Assembly (NCBI RefSeq): GCF_009735645.1
Contig: NZ_CP032550.1
Location: 496,001 to 560,000, forward strand
Direction of reading: 5' to 3'
Length of the DNA: 64,000 nucleotides
Source of the DNA: Microbacterium oryzae
Lineage (GTDB): Bacteria; Actinomycetota; Actinomycetes; Actinomycetales; Microbacteriaceae
Shown here: piece by piece, positions 25,250 through 35,125 of the stretch
How positions within the stretch are numbered: position 1 is the first letter of the stretch
Layout of the letters: the number at the start of each line of letters is the position of its first letter
Made by a program: the position numbers and the translations under genes
The notes under the pieces: model-generated
The model's database searches: none
The model's input: the letters and a program-made list of their open reading frames with translations, nothing else
What the model was told of the DNA's origin: nothing

Positions 25250-25795
25250 ATGACCGAGACGTACGTCATCGCCGGCGGCTGCTTCTGGTGTCTGGACGCC
25301 GCGTATCGAGCGCTGCGAGGCGTCTCATCCGTCGTCTCCGGATACACGGGCGGGCGCCGCCCCCATCCCACCTACGAGCAGGTGTGCACGGGCGCAACCG
25401 GGCACGCCGAGGCGGTGAAGGTGACGTTCGACCCCGAGGTCATCGCGCCCGAGATCATCCTCGACGCGTTCTTCACGATGCACGACCCGCGTCAGCTGAA
25501 CCATCAGGGGGCGGACCGCGGCACCCAGTACCGCAGCGCCATGTTCTACGAGAGCGACGAGCAGCGCGCCCTCTTCGAGGCGGCGCGTGAGCGCGCGGCC
25601 GAGATCTGGGACGCACCGGTCGGCGACGAAGAGGGCACGATCGTCACGCGCATCGAGCCCCTGGGCGACTTCTACGACGCCGAGGACTATCACCAGGACT
25701 TCTTCGCGAAGAACCCGACGCAGGGCTACTGCCTCGCGGTGGCGGCGCCCAAGGTGAACAAGGTCCGCGCGCGCTTCGCCCAGTACGCCGCCTGA
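25250..25795 (+). CDS. msrA: Peptide-methionine (S)-S-oxide reductase MsrA
   Basis: The 181-residue enzyme repairs methionine S-sulfoxide. The active-site motif GGCFWC is at residues 9-14 with nucleophile Cys11; YTGGRRPHPTYEQVCTGATG and HAEAV are conserved, and a C-terminal TQGYC supplies the resolving cysteine. AGGAG lies 7 bases before ATG 25250, which I prefer over the in-frame GTG at 25244. Confidence 0.96.
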   Translation: MTETYVIAGGCFWCLDAAYRALRGVSSVVSGYTGGRRPHPTYEQVCTGATGHAEAVKVTFDPEVIAPEIILDAFFTMHDPRQLNHQGADRGTQYRSAMFYESDEQRALFEAARERAAEIWDAPVGDEEGTIVTRIEPLGDFYDAEDYHQDFFAKNPTQGYCLAVAAPKVNKVRARFAQYAA

Positions 25796-25799
25796 CATC

Positions 25800-25849
25800 C
25801 AGCGAACCCCTCCGACACCGCGTGCACAGCGGTGCGGAGGGGTTCGCTG
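25800..25849 (+). terminator. Long hairpin terminator after msrA
   Basis: A perfect outer 15-bp stem (25800-25814 with 25835-25849) encloses a 6-bp inner stem (25816-25821 with 25829-25834) separated by a single bulged A. Confidence 0.88.
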
Positions 25850-25940
25850 CGTCCACAGATGCGCGCTGCTCGCTCCGCAGGGCTCTCGCAGGGGGTGTCC
25901 TGGATGCAGTCGGGGATCGTCCCCGGCGGAAGGGATCCCC

Positions 25941-26423
25941 ATGACCGATCAGATCGTGGTGGTGGGCAACATCGCGAACGACCCGACGTCCACCACGCTC
26001 GCCGACGGCACCGCCGTCCTCCGCTTCCGTCTCGCGACGAATCCGCGGCACTACGCCCGTGACAAGGCGGCCTGGGTCGAGGAGCCGGCGAACTTCTACA
26101 AGGTGTCGGCGTTCAGGTCGCTGGCGTCCAACGGCGCCCTGTCGCTGTCGAAGGGCATGCGCGTGCTGATCACGGGGCGGCTCCGGGTGCGCCCGTGGGA
26201 GAACGACAAGGGAGCCAAGGGCACCGATGTGGAGATCACCGCCGACAATCTCGCCGTCGACCTGCTCTTCGGCACCGTCTCGTACTCGAAGAACGCCGGC
26301 GTCGAGATCCGACGGGAGGAATCCGAGCCGACGCAGGAGCCGGACACAGCGTGGAGCACGGCGCCGCTCGGCGAGTCGGAGATGGTCGGAGAGGAGGCGG
26401 AGCGCGAGCTCTCGCCGTTCTGA
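25941..26423 (+). CDS. ssb: Single-stranded DNA-binding protein, secondary SsbB-like
   Basis: The 160-residue protein has an OB fold: IVVVGNIANDPTSTTLADGT, FRLATNPRHYARD, FYKVSAFRSLASNGALSLSK and GMRVLITGRLRVRPWENDKG. It stands alone, not between rpsF and rpsR, and lacks the long Gly-rich linker of the main replicative SSB. Its tip reads EAERELSPF rather than the canonical acidic tip ending IPF. A stand-alone second SSB in Actinobacteria is often linked to competence, sporulation or stress; the role here is unknown. Confidence 0.85.
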   Translation: MTDQIVVVGNIANDPTSTTLADGTAVLRFRLATNPRHYARDKAAWVEEPANFYKVSAFRSLASNGALSLSKGMRVLITGRLRVRPWENDKGAKGTDVEITADNLAVDLLFGTVSYSKNAGVEIRREESEPTQEPDTAWSTAPLGESEMVGEEAERELSPF

Positions 26424-26430
26424 GAGACCG

Positions 26431-26472
26431 CCCGCGCCGGCGTTCCCCTGTCGACCCGCTCGCCGGCGCGGG
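26431..26472 (+). terminator. Hairpin after ssb
   Basis: CCCGCGCCGGCG and CGCCGGCGCGGG form a perfect 12-bp stem with an 18-nt loop, 7 bases after the stop. A TAGACT -10-like hexamer for ettA follows at 26499-26504. Confidence 0.65.
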
Positions 26473-26513
26473 CCATCCGCTCCTCAGCCATGGCCCTCTA
26501 GACTGGACCTCAA

Positions 26514-28193
<1,680 letters not shown>

Positions 28194-28202
28194 TCGCGCC
28201 GG

Positions 28203-28247
28203 ATACGACGAAGGCCGCCCCGGGAAACGGGGCGGCCTTCGTCGTAT
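28203..28247. terminator. Bidirectional terminator between ettA and the betaine operon
   Basis: A perfect 20-bp stem (28203-28222 with 28228-28247) with a GGAAA loop separates the two convergent genes. Confidence 0.92.
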
Positions 28248-28253
28248 GCGGCG

Positions 28254-29135
28254 TTAGCTGGTGAGCGAGTCGACGTACTCCCGGTTGTCCTCGATCCACG
28301 CGTCGACGATCGGACCGTAGTCGTCGGTGTCGTTGTCGACGAACATGGCGCTCTCCAGATCCTGCAGCTGGTCGAGGCTCATCTCGAAGTCGCTCAGCCA
28401 CTCGGCGACCTCCGGGTAGTCCGCCGAGAAGTCCTCGCGCGCGAAGACGTGCATCGACTCGGCGGTGCCGAGCGTCCCCTCCGGGTCCTCGAGATTCTTC
28501 AGGTCGTACGTCCCGTAGGCCCAGTGCGGCTCCCACAGGGTCACGACGATGTCGTCGCCGGCCGCCATGGCAGCATCGAGCTCGGTGAGCATGGCCGCCG
28601 TCGAGGAGGTGGTGAACTCCATGCCCTCGAGCCCGTACGTCGGGATCGTGTCGTTCTCCACGGCCTGCGTGAGTCCTGCCCCGGCCTCGATGCCGATGAT
28701 CTGCCCGCCGAAGGTGTCGGCGGCTCCCGCGAGCTCCTCGAGGGAGTCGATGGGCGCGTTCGCGTTCACGGCGACGGTGTTGCGGGCCTCGTCGTTCCAC
28801 ACCCCGAGGTCCTCCATCGAATCGCCGAACTGCTCCACATACGACCCATGCGTGACGGGCAGCCACGCGTCGGTGTAGAAGTCGTAGTCGCCGGTCGAGA
28901 GACCCGCGTACACCGGAGCGACATCGGCGTACTCCAGGTTCACCGAGTAGCCCTCCTCCTCGAGCACCGCCTTCCACAGCTCGCCGCTGGCCACGGCCTC
29001 GTCCCAGCCCGCGATGACCGGCACAGTGAGCTCTCCCTTCGAGGCGGTGCCGCCGGCGTCGGATGAGCAGCCCGCGAGAGCGAGCGGGGTGACGGCGGCG
29101 AGGACGGCGAGCATCCGGGTGGTGGCGTTCTTCAT
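28254..29135 (-). CDS. Glycine betaine/proline-type ABC transporter binding lipoprotein, paralogue 2
   Basis: The 293-residue lipoprotein has a signal peptide with lipobox LALAGC and an OpuAC/ProX fold. Ligand-pocket segments include PVIAGWDEAV, STGDYDFYTDAWLPVTHGSY and TLWEPHWAYG, whose aromatic residues suit a quaternary-amine cage. AAGGAG lies 8 bases before ATG 29135. It follows a closely similar gene after a hairpin, so it is probably expressed at a lower or separate level from the rest of the operon. The ligand may be a different compatible solute; this is inference. Confidence 0.9.
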   Translation of the reverse strand: MKNATTRMLAVLAAVTPLALAGCSSDAGGTASKGELTVPVIAGWDEAVASGELWKAVLEEEGYSVNLEYADVAPVYAGLSTGDYDFYTDAWLPVTHGSYVEQFGDSMEDLGVWNDEARNTVAVNANAPIDSLEELAGAADTFGGQIIGIEAGAGLTQAVENDTIPTYGLEGMEFTTSSTAAMLTELDAAMAAGDDIVVTLWEPHWAYGTYDLKNLEDPEGTLGTAESMHVFAREDFSADYPEVAEWLSDFEMSLDQLQDLESAMFVDNDTDDYGPIVDAWIEDNREYVDSLTS

Positions 29136-29179
29136 CGTGTTCTCCTTGTCGGTTATGCGCACGAGGCGTGCGGGAATGC

Positions 29180-29220
29180 GCAGGGGCCGCCCTCGCGAAA
29201 ACCGCGGGGGCGGCCCCTGC
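29180..29220 (-). terminator. Hairpin between the two binding-protein genes
   Basis: A perfect 13-bp outer stem (29180-29192 with 29208-29220) plus a 4-bp inner stem lie after the first binding-protein gene. It may attenuate or stabilise the upstream mRNA. Confidence 0.75.
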
Positions 29221-29237
29221 CGTGACGAGCGCGAGGC

Positions 29238-30128
29238 TCAGCTGGTGAGCGAGTCCACGTACTCCTGGTTGTCCTCGATCCACTGGTCGATCAGCGGCGC
29301 GTAGTCGTCGGTGTCGTTCTCGACGAAGAGGAGGTTCTCGAGGTCGTACAGGGTGTCGAGGTCCATCTCGAAGTTCGACAGCCACTCGGCCACCTCGGGG
29401 AAGTCCTCGCCGAAGCCCTCGCGGCCGTAGGAGTAGAGGCTCTCGGCGTCGCCGAGCGCGCCCTCCGGGTCCTCGAGGTTCTTGATGTCGTAGGCGCCGT
29501 ACGCCCAGTGGGGCTCCCACAGCGTCACGACGATGTTCTCGCCCGACTGCTCGGCCGCTTCGAGCTCGGTGAGCATCGCCGCGGTGGAGGAGGTCGTGAA
29601 GTCCATGTCCTCCAGGCCGTAGGTCGGGATCACGGACTCGTCCATGGTGAGCGTCAGCCCCGCACCCGGCTCGATGCCGACGATCTGGTCGCCGAACTCG
29701 CCCGCGCTGTCGGCGAGCTCGGAGAGCGAGTCGATCGGGGCATCGGAGTTCACCGCGACCGTGAGCCGCGACTCGTCGTTCCACGCGCCCAGCTCCTCGA
29801 TGGAGTCGCCGAACTTCTCCAGGTACGACGCGTGCGTGACGGGCAGCCACACGTCGGTCGTGAAGTCGTAGTCGCCGGTGGAGAGGCCGGTGAAGAGCGG
29901 CGCCACGTCGGCGTACTCCAGCTCGACGTCGTACCCCTCGTCCTCCAGGACGGCCTTCCACAGCTCGGAGGTGGCGACGCCCTCATCCCAGCCGTTGAAG
30001 ACCGCGATGGTGATGCTGCCCTTCGAGTCGCCGTCGCCGCCCGCGGACTCCTCCGAGCCGGCGCAGCCGGTGAGGGCGAGGGCCGCCGTCGCGGTGAGGG
30101 CGGTGAAAGCGAGAATGCGCTTGGTCAT
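29238..30128 (-). CDS. Glycine betaine/proline-type ABC transporter binding lipoprotein, paralogue 1
   Basis: The 296-residue OpuAC/ProX-type lipoprotein has lipobox LALTGC, a Gly/Ser/acidic linker, and GLSTGDYDFTTDVWLPVTHA, TTSSTAAMLTEL and TLWEPHWAYGAYDIKNLEDP. These are nearly the same as in the following gene, and both end YVDSLTS, so tandem duplication is evident. It is the first binding protein after the permease (98-base gap). Confidence 0.92.
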   Translation of the reverse strand: MTKRILAFTALTATAALALTGCAGSEESAGGDGDSKGSITIAVFNGWDEGVATSELWKAVLEDEGYDVELEYADVAPLFTGLSTGDYDFTTDVWLPVTHASYLEKFGDSIEELGAWNDESRLTVAVNSDAPIDSLSELADSAGEFGDQIVGIEPGAGLTLTMDESVIPTYGLEDMDFTTSSTAAMLTELEAAEQSGENIVVTLWEPHWAYGAYDIKNLEDPEGALGDAESLYSYGREGFGEDFPEVAEWLSNFEMDLDTLYDLENLLFVENDTDDYAPLIDQWIEDNQEYVDSLTS

Positions 30129-30226
30129 GCGTGTGTTCCTTCCTCGGCGGGAGAGTCTCTCCGCGCCGCCTGCATCGGCATGCGTTCCGATGCGACGAAG
30201 CCATGCGGCTCCGCAGGTGTGTGGGG

Positions 30227-31147
30227 TCAGGCCGCGACGGCGACGGGCTCCGGCCGGTCCGCGGTCGCGGAGCGGTCGGCGCGCGCGGCGTGCGTCGTCT
30301 TCAGGTGCGCGAGCAGGCCCATCCGCTTGCCGAAGGAGCCGGTGAGGCGATCGAGGATGATCGCGAGGATGACCACGGAGAGGCCGGCCTCGACGCCGAG
30401 AGCGGTGTCGAGCCGGTTGAGGGACGCGACCACGTCGCCGCCGAGACCGCCCGCGCCGACCATGCCGGCGATGACCACCATCGACAGCGCCAGCATGATC
30501 ACCTGGTTGACGCCGGCCATGATGGTCGGCAGGGCCAGCGGCAGCTGGATCTGACGGAGGATGCGGCCGCCGGTGGAGCCGAACGCGTGCCCGGCTTCGA
30601 CGACCTCGCGGTCCACGCCGCGGATCCCGAGCTCGGTGAGTCGGACCCCGGGGGCCATGGCGAACACGATGGTCGCGAAGATGCCCGGCGCGACGCCCAC
30701 GCGGAACAGCAGCAGCGCGGGGATCAGGTAGACGAAGGCGGGCATCGTCTGCAGGAAGTCGAGCACCGGACGCAGGATCTTCGACACGAGGTCGCTCTTG
30801 GCCGCCGCGATCCCGAGCGGGATGCTGAGCACGAGCGCCCACACCGTCGCGACGATGATGAGGGCGAGCGAGCTCATGGCGTTGTCCCACTGGTCCACGG
30901 CCGCGATCAGGAGGAGCCCGACGCCGGAGCCGATGCCGAACACCCAGCCGCGCGCGAGGACGCCGACGACCAGGGCGATCGCGGCGATGATCCAGAACGA
31001 GGGGGCGCCGAACACGAGTGCGAGGGCGTCGTACATGCCGACGAAGACGGTGCGGATCACGTCGAACAGGCCGCCGAGGTTGTCGACGACCCACTGGATG
31101 GCCTCGGCGACGACGTCGCCGAGTGGGAGGCGGATGAAGCCGTCCAT
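30227..31147 (-). CDS. Glycine betaine/proline-type ABC transporter permease
   Basis: The 306-residue inner-membrane subunit has about six or seven hydrophobic segments and the BPD_transp_1 EAA-type loop around REVVEAGHAFGSTGGRILRQ, which contacts the ATPase. PGVRLTELGIRG and VIMLALSMVVIAGMVG are typical ProW/OpuAB features. ATG 31147 overlaps the ATPase stop by ATGA. The C-terminus is a short Ala/Arg-rich cytoplasmic tail. Confidence 0.93.
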   Translation of the reverse strand: MDGFIRLPLGDVVAEAIQWVVDNLGGLFDVIRTVFVGMYDALALVFGAPSFWIIAAIALVVGVLARGWVFGIGSGVGLLLIAAVDQWDNAMSSLALIIVATVWALVLSIPLGIAAAKSDLVSKILRPVLDFLQTMPAFVYLIPALLLFRVGVAPGIFATIVFAMAPGVRLTELGIRGVDREVVEAGHAFGSTGGRILRQIQLPLALPTIMAGVNQVIMLALSMVVIAGMVGAGGLGGDVVASLNRLDTALGVEAGLSVVILAIILDRLTGSFGKRMGLLAHLKTTHAARADRSATADRPEPVAVAA

Positions 31148-32463
31148 CAGCGCACCCCCTCCGCCTCGAGGGCTCCGCCTTCGACCGAGCCGTCCGGGTC
31201 CGTCTCCGCGAGGAGCTGGTCGATCACGGTCGTGGGAACGGGGCGCAGGGGCAAGGTGATCTCCTCTGTGGCGCCGGGTCCGGGGCCGAGGGCGGCGAGC
31301 AGGGTGACGCGCGGGATGACGCCGACGAGGCGCCCGATGCTGTCGGTCACCGCCAGCGGCAGCGGCGACTCCACGGCCGGCACGAAGAGGTCCATCAGGA
31401 CGTCGTCCTCGCTCACGGCCTGCGGCACCGGCTTCAGGATGGTCGACAGCGCGTTCTCGCCCTTGCGGACGAGCTTCATCGCATCGCGGTCGGAGATGAT
31501 GCCGAGAAGTCGCCGGTCGCGGCCGACGACGTAGGTGGCGGACGTGTAGGCGTCGCGCATGGTGCGCAGTGCCGTGCGCGGTCCCGCGCTCTCCGCGACG
31601 ACCGGGCGCGGCCGCTCCATGACGTTCCCCGCGGTGAGCACGCGTGCGCGGTCGACGTCCTGCACGAACTGCTCGACGTAGTCGTTCGCGGGATCCGTGA
31701 GGATGTCCTCGGGCGTCCCGATCTGCACGATGCGGCCGTCGCGCATCACGGCGATGCGGTCGCCGAGGTGCATGGCCTCGTTGAGGTCGTGGGTGATGAA
31801 GACGATGGTCTTGCCGAGTCGCTGCTGCAGCTCCAGCAGCTGATCCTGCATCTCGCGCCGGATGAGCGGGTCGAGCGCGCTGAAGGCCTCGTCCATCAGC
31901 AGGATGTCGGTGTCGGCGGCGAGGGCGCGGGCGATGCCGACGCGCTGCTGCATGCCGCCCGAGAGCTGGGCGGGCAGCTTGTCCCCCCAGCCGGAGAGTC
32001 CGACCAGCTCCAGGATCTCGGCGGCTTTGGCCATCCGCTCGGCCCGCCCGACGCCCTGCAGCTCGAGCGGGTAGGCGACGTTCGCGGCCACCGTGCGGTG
32101 GGGGAGCAGCGCGAAGTGCTGGAACACCATGGAGATGCGGTCGCGCCGGATCTCGCGCAGGCGGGCGGACGGGATGCCGGTGATCGGCTCGCCGTTGACC
32201 GTCACGGTGCCGGCGGTGATGTCGTGCAGTCCGTTCAGCATGCGGATGAGCGTCGACTTGCCGGAGCCGGAGAGGCCCATGACGACGAAGATCTCGCCGC
32301 GGCGGACTTCGAAGGAGGCGTCGATGACGGCGGCGGTGGCGCCCTCGAGCTGGTCGCGCGGGGTGCCTGCTCTGAGGCGCTCCACGGCGTCGTGCGGACG
32401 TCGGCCGAAGACCTTGTAGAGGCCTTCCGCGCGCAGGGCGATGGTCGTGTCGGTGTCGGTCAC
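31147..32463 (-). CDS. Glycine betaine/proline-type ABC transporter ATPase with CBS domains
   Basis: The 438-residue OpuAA/ProV-type ATPase has Walker [10 protein letters not shown] at 63-71, Q-loop Gln115, signature [15 protein letters not shown] from 167 and Walker [13 protein letters not shown] near 187-198. Residues about 285-400 form a CBS pair ([35 protein letters not shown]), which in OpuA senses ionic strength or c-di-AMP. GGAG lies 6 bases before GTG 32463; an ATG 14 codons upstream is less likely. This is the first gene of the operon, divergent from a thioesterase gene. Confidence 0.94.
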   Translation of the reverse strand: MTDTDTTIALRAEGLYKVFGRRPHDAVERLRAGTPRDQLEGATAAVIDASFEVRRGEIFVVMGLSGSGKSTLIRMLNGLHDITAGTVTVNGEPITGIPSARLREIRRDRISMVFQHFALLPHRTVAANVAYPLELQGVGRAERMAKAAEILELVGLSGWGDKLPAQLSGGMQQRVGIARALAADTDILLMDEAFSALDPLIRREMQDQLLELQQRLGKTIVFITHDLNEAMHLGDRIAVMRDGRIVQIGTPEDILTDPANDYVEQFVQDVDRARVLTAGNVMERPRPVVAESAGPRTALRTMRDAYTSATYVVGRDRRLLGIISDRDAMKLVRKGENALSTILKPVPQAVSEDDVLMDLFVPAVESPLPLAVTDSIGRLVGVIPRVTLLAALGPGPGATEEITLPLRPVPTTVIDQLLAETDPDGSVEGGALEAEGVR

Positions 32464-32885
32464 GTTCTCCTGTGCCGAGCGCGCATCGTCGGGCAGCAAC
32501 ATCCGCGCTCGGTCGTCGGTTGTGGTCCGGGCGGACGAGGGGGCCGGGTTTCGGGCACCTGGCGCACGGCCGTCCGGGTTGACGGTCGCTCGTCGGCCAT
32601 ACGCGCACCGCGTGAGCGGCGTTCGCGGTCCTAGGCGGGCCACCGCACGGCCGAGCCGGAGCACGTCGCGGACGGTGGGAGCCCGCTTCGTGTTGCGGCG
32701 AGGCGGGCTGTCGTCACCATAGCAACGGGGCCGAGGTCGGCGTGGGCGCACTTCCACGCTCGCCGGACCGCCGCGATCCGCGTCAGGGCACGGGAGAAGC
32801 GGGTATCGTCGAGCGCGGACGCCGGGTCGCCACTGTGACCCGATCGTTACCGCCACGGCCGGAATCCGGCCGGGAGAGGACTCGG
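32464..32885. other. 422-bp divergent intergenic region
   Basis: I see no gene here. It must hold the promoters of the betaine operon and the thioesterase gene. A TATCGT hexamer at 32803-32808 is a possible -10 for the rightward gene. No clear operator or riboswitch is visible. Confidence 0.4.
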
Positions 32886-33368
32886 ATGACACGCGTGCAC
32901 GTCCCCATCCAGCTGCGGTGGGGCGACCTCGACGCCTTCGGGCACGTCAACAACGCCGCGATGCTGCGGCTGCTCGAGGAGGCGCGCTGCCGGGCGTTCT
33001 TCCGCGCGGAGGACTCCGGCGACGACGTGCCGCCCACCGCCGTGTTCGATCCCGAGGTCCTTGGTTCCCCGACGGGCGTCGCCACCCTCATCGCGCGGCA
33101 GAGCATCGAATACCTGCGCCCCGTGCCGTATCGGCACCGGCCGCTGGACGTGCAGCTGTGGATCGGCCGCCTCGGCGGCTCCAGCATCGACGTCTGCTAC
33201 GAGGTGCACAGCGCCGAGGGCGAGGAGGAGCGCGTAACCTACGCGCGCGCGGATGCGGTCGTCGTGCTCGTCGACGTGGAGTCCGCCCGCCCCGTGCGAC
33301 TGACGCCGGCGATGCGCGCCGCGTGGGAGCCGTACGTCGAGGAACCTGTGACGTTCACCCGCCGCTGA
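32886..33368 (+). CDS. Acyl-CoA thioesterase (4HBT, hot-dog fold)
   Basis: The 160-residue protein has the YbgC/4HBT signature LRWGDLDAFGHVNNAAMLRL, where the Asp near the N-terminus is catalytic, and IARQSIEYLRPVPYRHRPLD. It hydrolyses short or aromatic acyl-CoAs; substrate unknown. A GAGGA Shine-Dalgarno precedes ATG 32886. sufS follows after 57 bases. Confidence 0.88.
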   Translation: MTRVHVPIQLRWGDLDAFGHVNNAAMLRLLEEARCRAFFRAEDSGDDVPPTAVFDPEVLGSPTGVATLIARQSIEYLRPVPYRHRPLDVQLWIGRLGGSSIDVCYEVHSAEGEEERVTYARADAVVVLVDVESARPVRLTPAMRAAWEPYVEEPVTFTRR

Positions 33369-33425
33369 GCGGCCGGGCGGATGAGAGACTGGAAGACGCC
33401 CTACCCGCCCTGCAGGGAGCTCACC

Positions 33426-34691
33426 ATGTCGTTCGTCTCGCCCGCGCCGCTCCGCGAGGACATCCGCGCGGACTTCCCCGGCATCGCCGGCCGCCCCGAC
33501 CGCGTCTACCTCGACTCGGCGGCGACCTCGCAGCGCCCCGAGTCGGTGATCGCCGCGGAGGCGGACTTCGCGCGCCGCGACTATGCGGCCGTGCACCGCG
33601 GCTCGAGCCTCGCGACGGGGGAGGCCACGTACGCCTTCGAATCCGCGCGGGAGCGGGTCGCGGCCTTCGTCGGGGCGGGGGAGCGGGAGGTCGTCTGGAC
33701 CGCCAGCGCCACCGACGCGCTCAACGTGGTGGCGCTCGGGATGTCCGACGCGTCCGCCGGCCTCGGCGGCGACCGCTTCGCGCTGCGGCCGGGCGACGAG
33801 ATCCTCGTCACCGAGGCCGAGCACCACGCCGACCTCATCCCGTGGCAGCGCCTCGCCCGACGCACCGGCGCGACACTGCGCTGGGTGCCCGTCGACGAGC
33901 GCGGACTCTGGACGATCGACGACCTGCGCGCGCAGCTCAGCAGCCGCACCCGGGTCATCGCGTTCGCTCACGTGTCCAACGTCACCGGCATGATCGCGCC
34001 GGTCGCCGACATCGCCGCGCTCGCGCAGGAGGCGGGCGCGCTCACCGTGCTCGATGCCTGCCAGTCCGCGCCGCACCTGCCGTTGGATCTCGGTCGGCTG
34101 GGCGTCGACTTCGCCGCGTTCTCGGGCCACAAGATGCTGGGGCCGAACGGCGTGGGCGTGCTGTACGGGCGGGCGGCGCTCCTCGACGAGCTGCCGCCGG
34201 CGCGCACGGGCGGCTCGGCGATCACGACCGTGACGATGACGGACGCGGAGTTCCTGCCCGCGCCGCAGCGATTCGAGGCCGGGACGCAGCCGGTGACGCA
34301 GATCGTCGGGCTCGGCGCGGCGGTCGACTACCTGGCGGCGCTCGGGATGGCGAACGTGCGCGCGCACGAGGATTCTCTCGCGGCGGAGCTGATCGACGCC
34401 GTGGTCTCGGTGCCCGGCGTGCGGCTGATCGGCCCGCCCCCCGGCGCGCCCCGGGCGGCGCTCGCGAGCTTCGACGTCGAGGGAGTGCACGCGCACGATG
34501 TCGGCCAGTTCCTCGACGACCGCGGCATCACGGTGCGGACCGGCCACCACTGTGCGCAGCCACTGCACCGACGGCTCGGGCTCACGTCCACCACGCGCGC
34601 GAGCGCGTCGGTCTACACCACTTCGGCGGAGATCGCCGCGCTGCGCGACGCGCTCGGCGAGGTCCGCGGGTTCTTCGGAGCGGACCGATGA
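33426..34691 (+). CDS. sufS: Cysteine desulfurase SufS
   Basis: The 421-residue PLP enzyme extracts sulfur from cysteine for Fe-S cluster assembly. It has EAEHHADLIPWQ with the cofactor-stacking His133/134, PLP lysine Lys236 in FSGHKMLGPNG and the persulfide cysteine Cys376 in VRTGHHCAQPLHRR. Group II (SufS) character is shown by the short Cys loop and the RxGxHC motif. GGGAG precedes ATG 33426, which is preferred over an upstream ATG at 33381. The stop overlaps sufU by ATGA. Confidence 0.95.
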   Translation: MSFVSPAPLREDIRADFPGIAGRPDRVYLDSAATSQRPESVIAAEADFARRDYAAVHRGSSLATGEATYAFESARERVAAFVGAGEREVVWTASATDALNVVALGMSDASAGLGGDRFALRPGDEILVTEAEHHADLIPWQRLARRTGATLRWVPVDERGLWTIDDLRAQLSSRTRVIAFAHVSNVTGMIAPVADIAALAQEAGALTVLDACQSAPHLPLDLGRLGVDFAAFSGHKMLGPNGVGVLYGRAALLDELPPARTGGSAITTVTMTDAEFLPAPQRFEAGTQPVTQIVGLGAAVDYLAALGMANVRAHEDSLAAELIDAVVSVPGVRLIGPPPGAPRAALASFDVEGVHAHDVGQFLDDRGITVRTGHHCAQPLHRRLGLTSTTRASASVYTTSAEIAALRDALGEVRGFFGADR

Positions 34692-35125
34692 GCGGCGACC
34701 TGCAGGGGCTCTACCAGGAGCTCATCCTCGATCACGCCCGCAACCCCGAGGGCAAGGGCGACCCGACACCGCTCGCGCACACGCACCACGAGCTGAACCC
34801 GTCGTGCGGTGACGAGATCACCGTGGGCGTCACCCTGGCCGAGGACGGCACGATCGCGCAGCTCCGATGGGATGGCCACGGCTGCTCGATCTCGATGGCC
34901 TCCGCCTCGATCATGACCGGCCTCCTCGAGCACGCCTCCCGCGAGGAGGCGCTCGCGCTCATCGACGAATTCCGCACCATGCTGCGCTCCCGCGGAGCGG
35001 TCGCGCCTTCGGAGGCGCTGGGCGATGCGGCGGCGCTGCAGGGCGTCGCGAAGTACGTCATGCGCATCAAGTGCGCGATGCTGGGCTGGGTGGCGCTGGA
35101 GGCCGACCTCAAGCAGGCGTTGTGA
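34688..35125 (+). CDS. sufU: Fe-S assembly sulfurtransferase/scaffold SufU
   Basis: The 145-residue NifU/IscU-like protein has zinc/cluster ligands Cys40 and Asp42 in NPSCGDEI, Cys66 in GHGCSIS and Cys129 in RIKCAMLGW. In Gram-positives SufU is a zinc-dependent sulfur acceptor for SufS. sufBCD are not nearby, so the pair is detached from the main suf operon. Its last 17 bases overlap the convergent tesB gene. Confidence 0.94.
   Translation: MSGDLQGLYQELILDHARNPEGKGDPTPLAHTHHELNPSCGDEITVGVTLAEDGTIAQLRWDGHGCSISMASASIMTGLLEHASREEALALIDEFRTMLRSRGAVAPSEALGDAAALQGVAKYVMRIKCAMLGWVALEADLKQAL

Noticed and set aside
30129..30226. Small inverted repeats between the permease and first binding-protein gene as an attenuator
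   Set aside because: The arms are short and imperfect, and no convincing hairpin with a loop forms.
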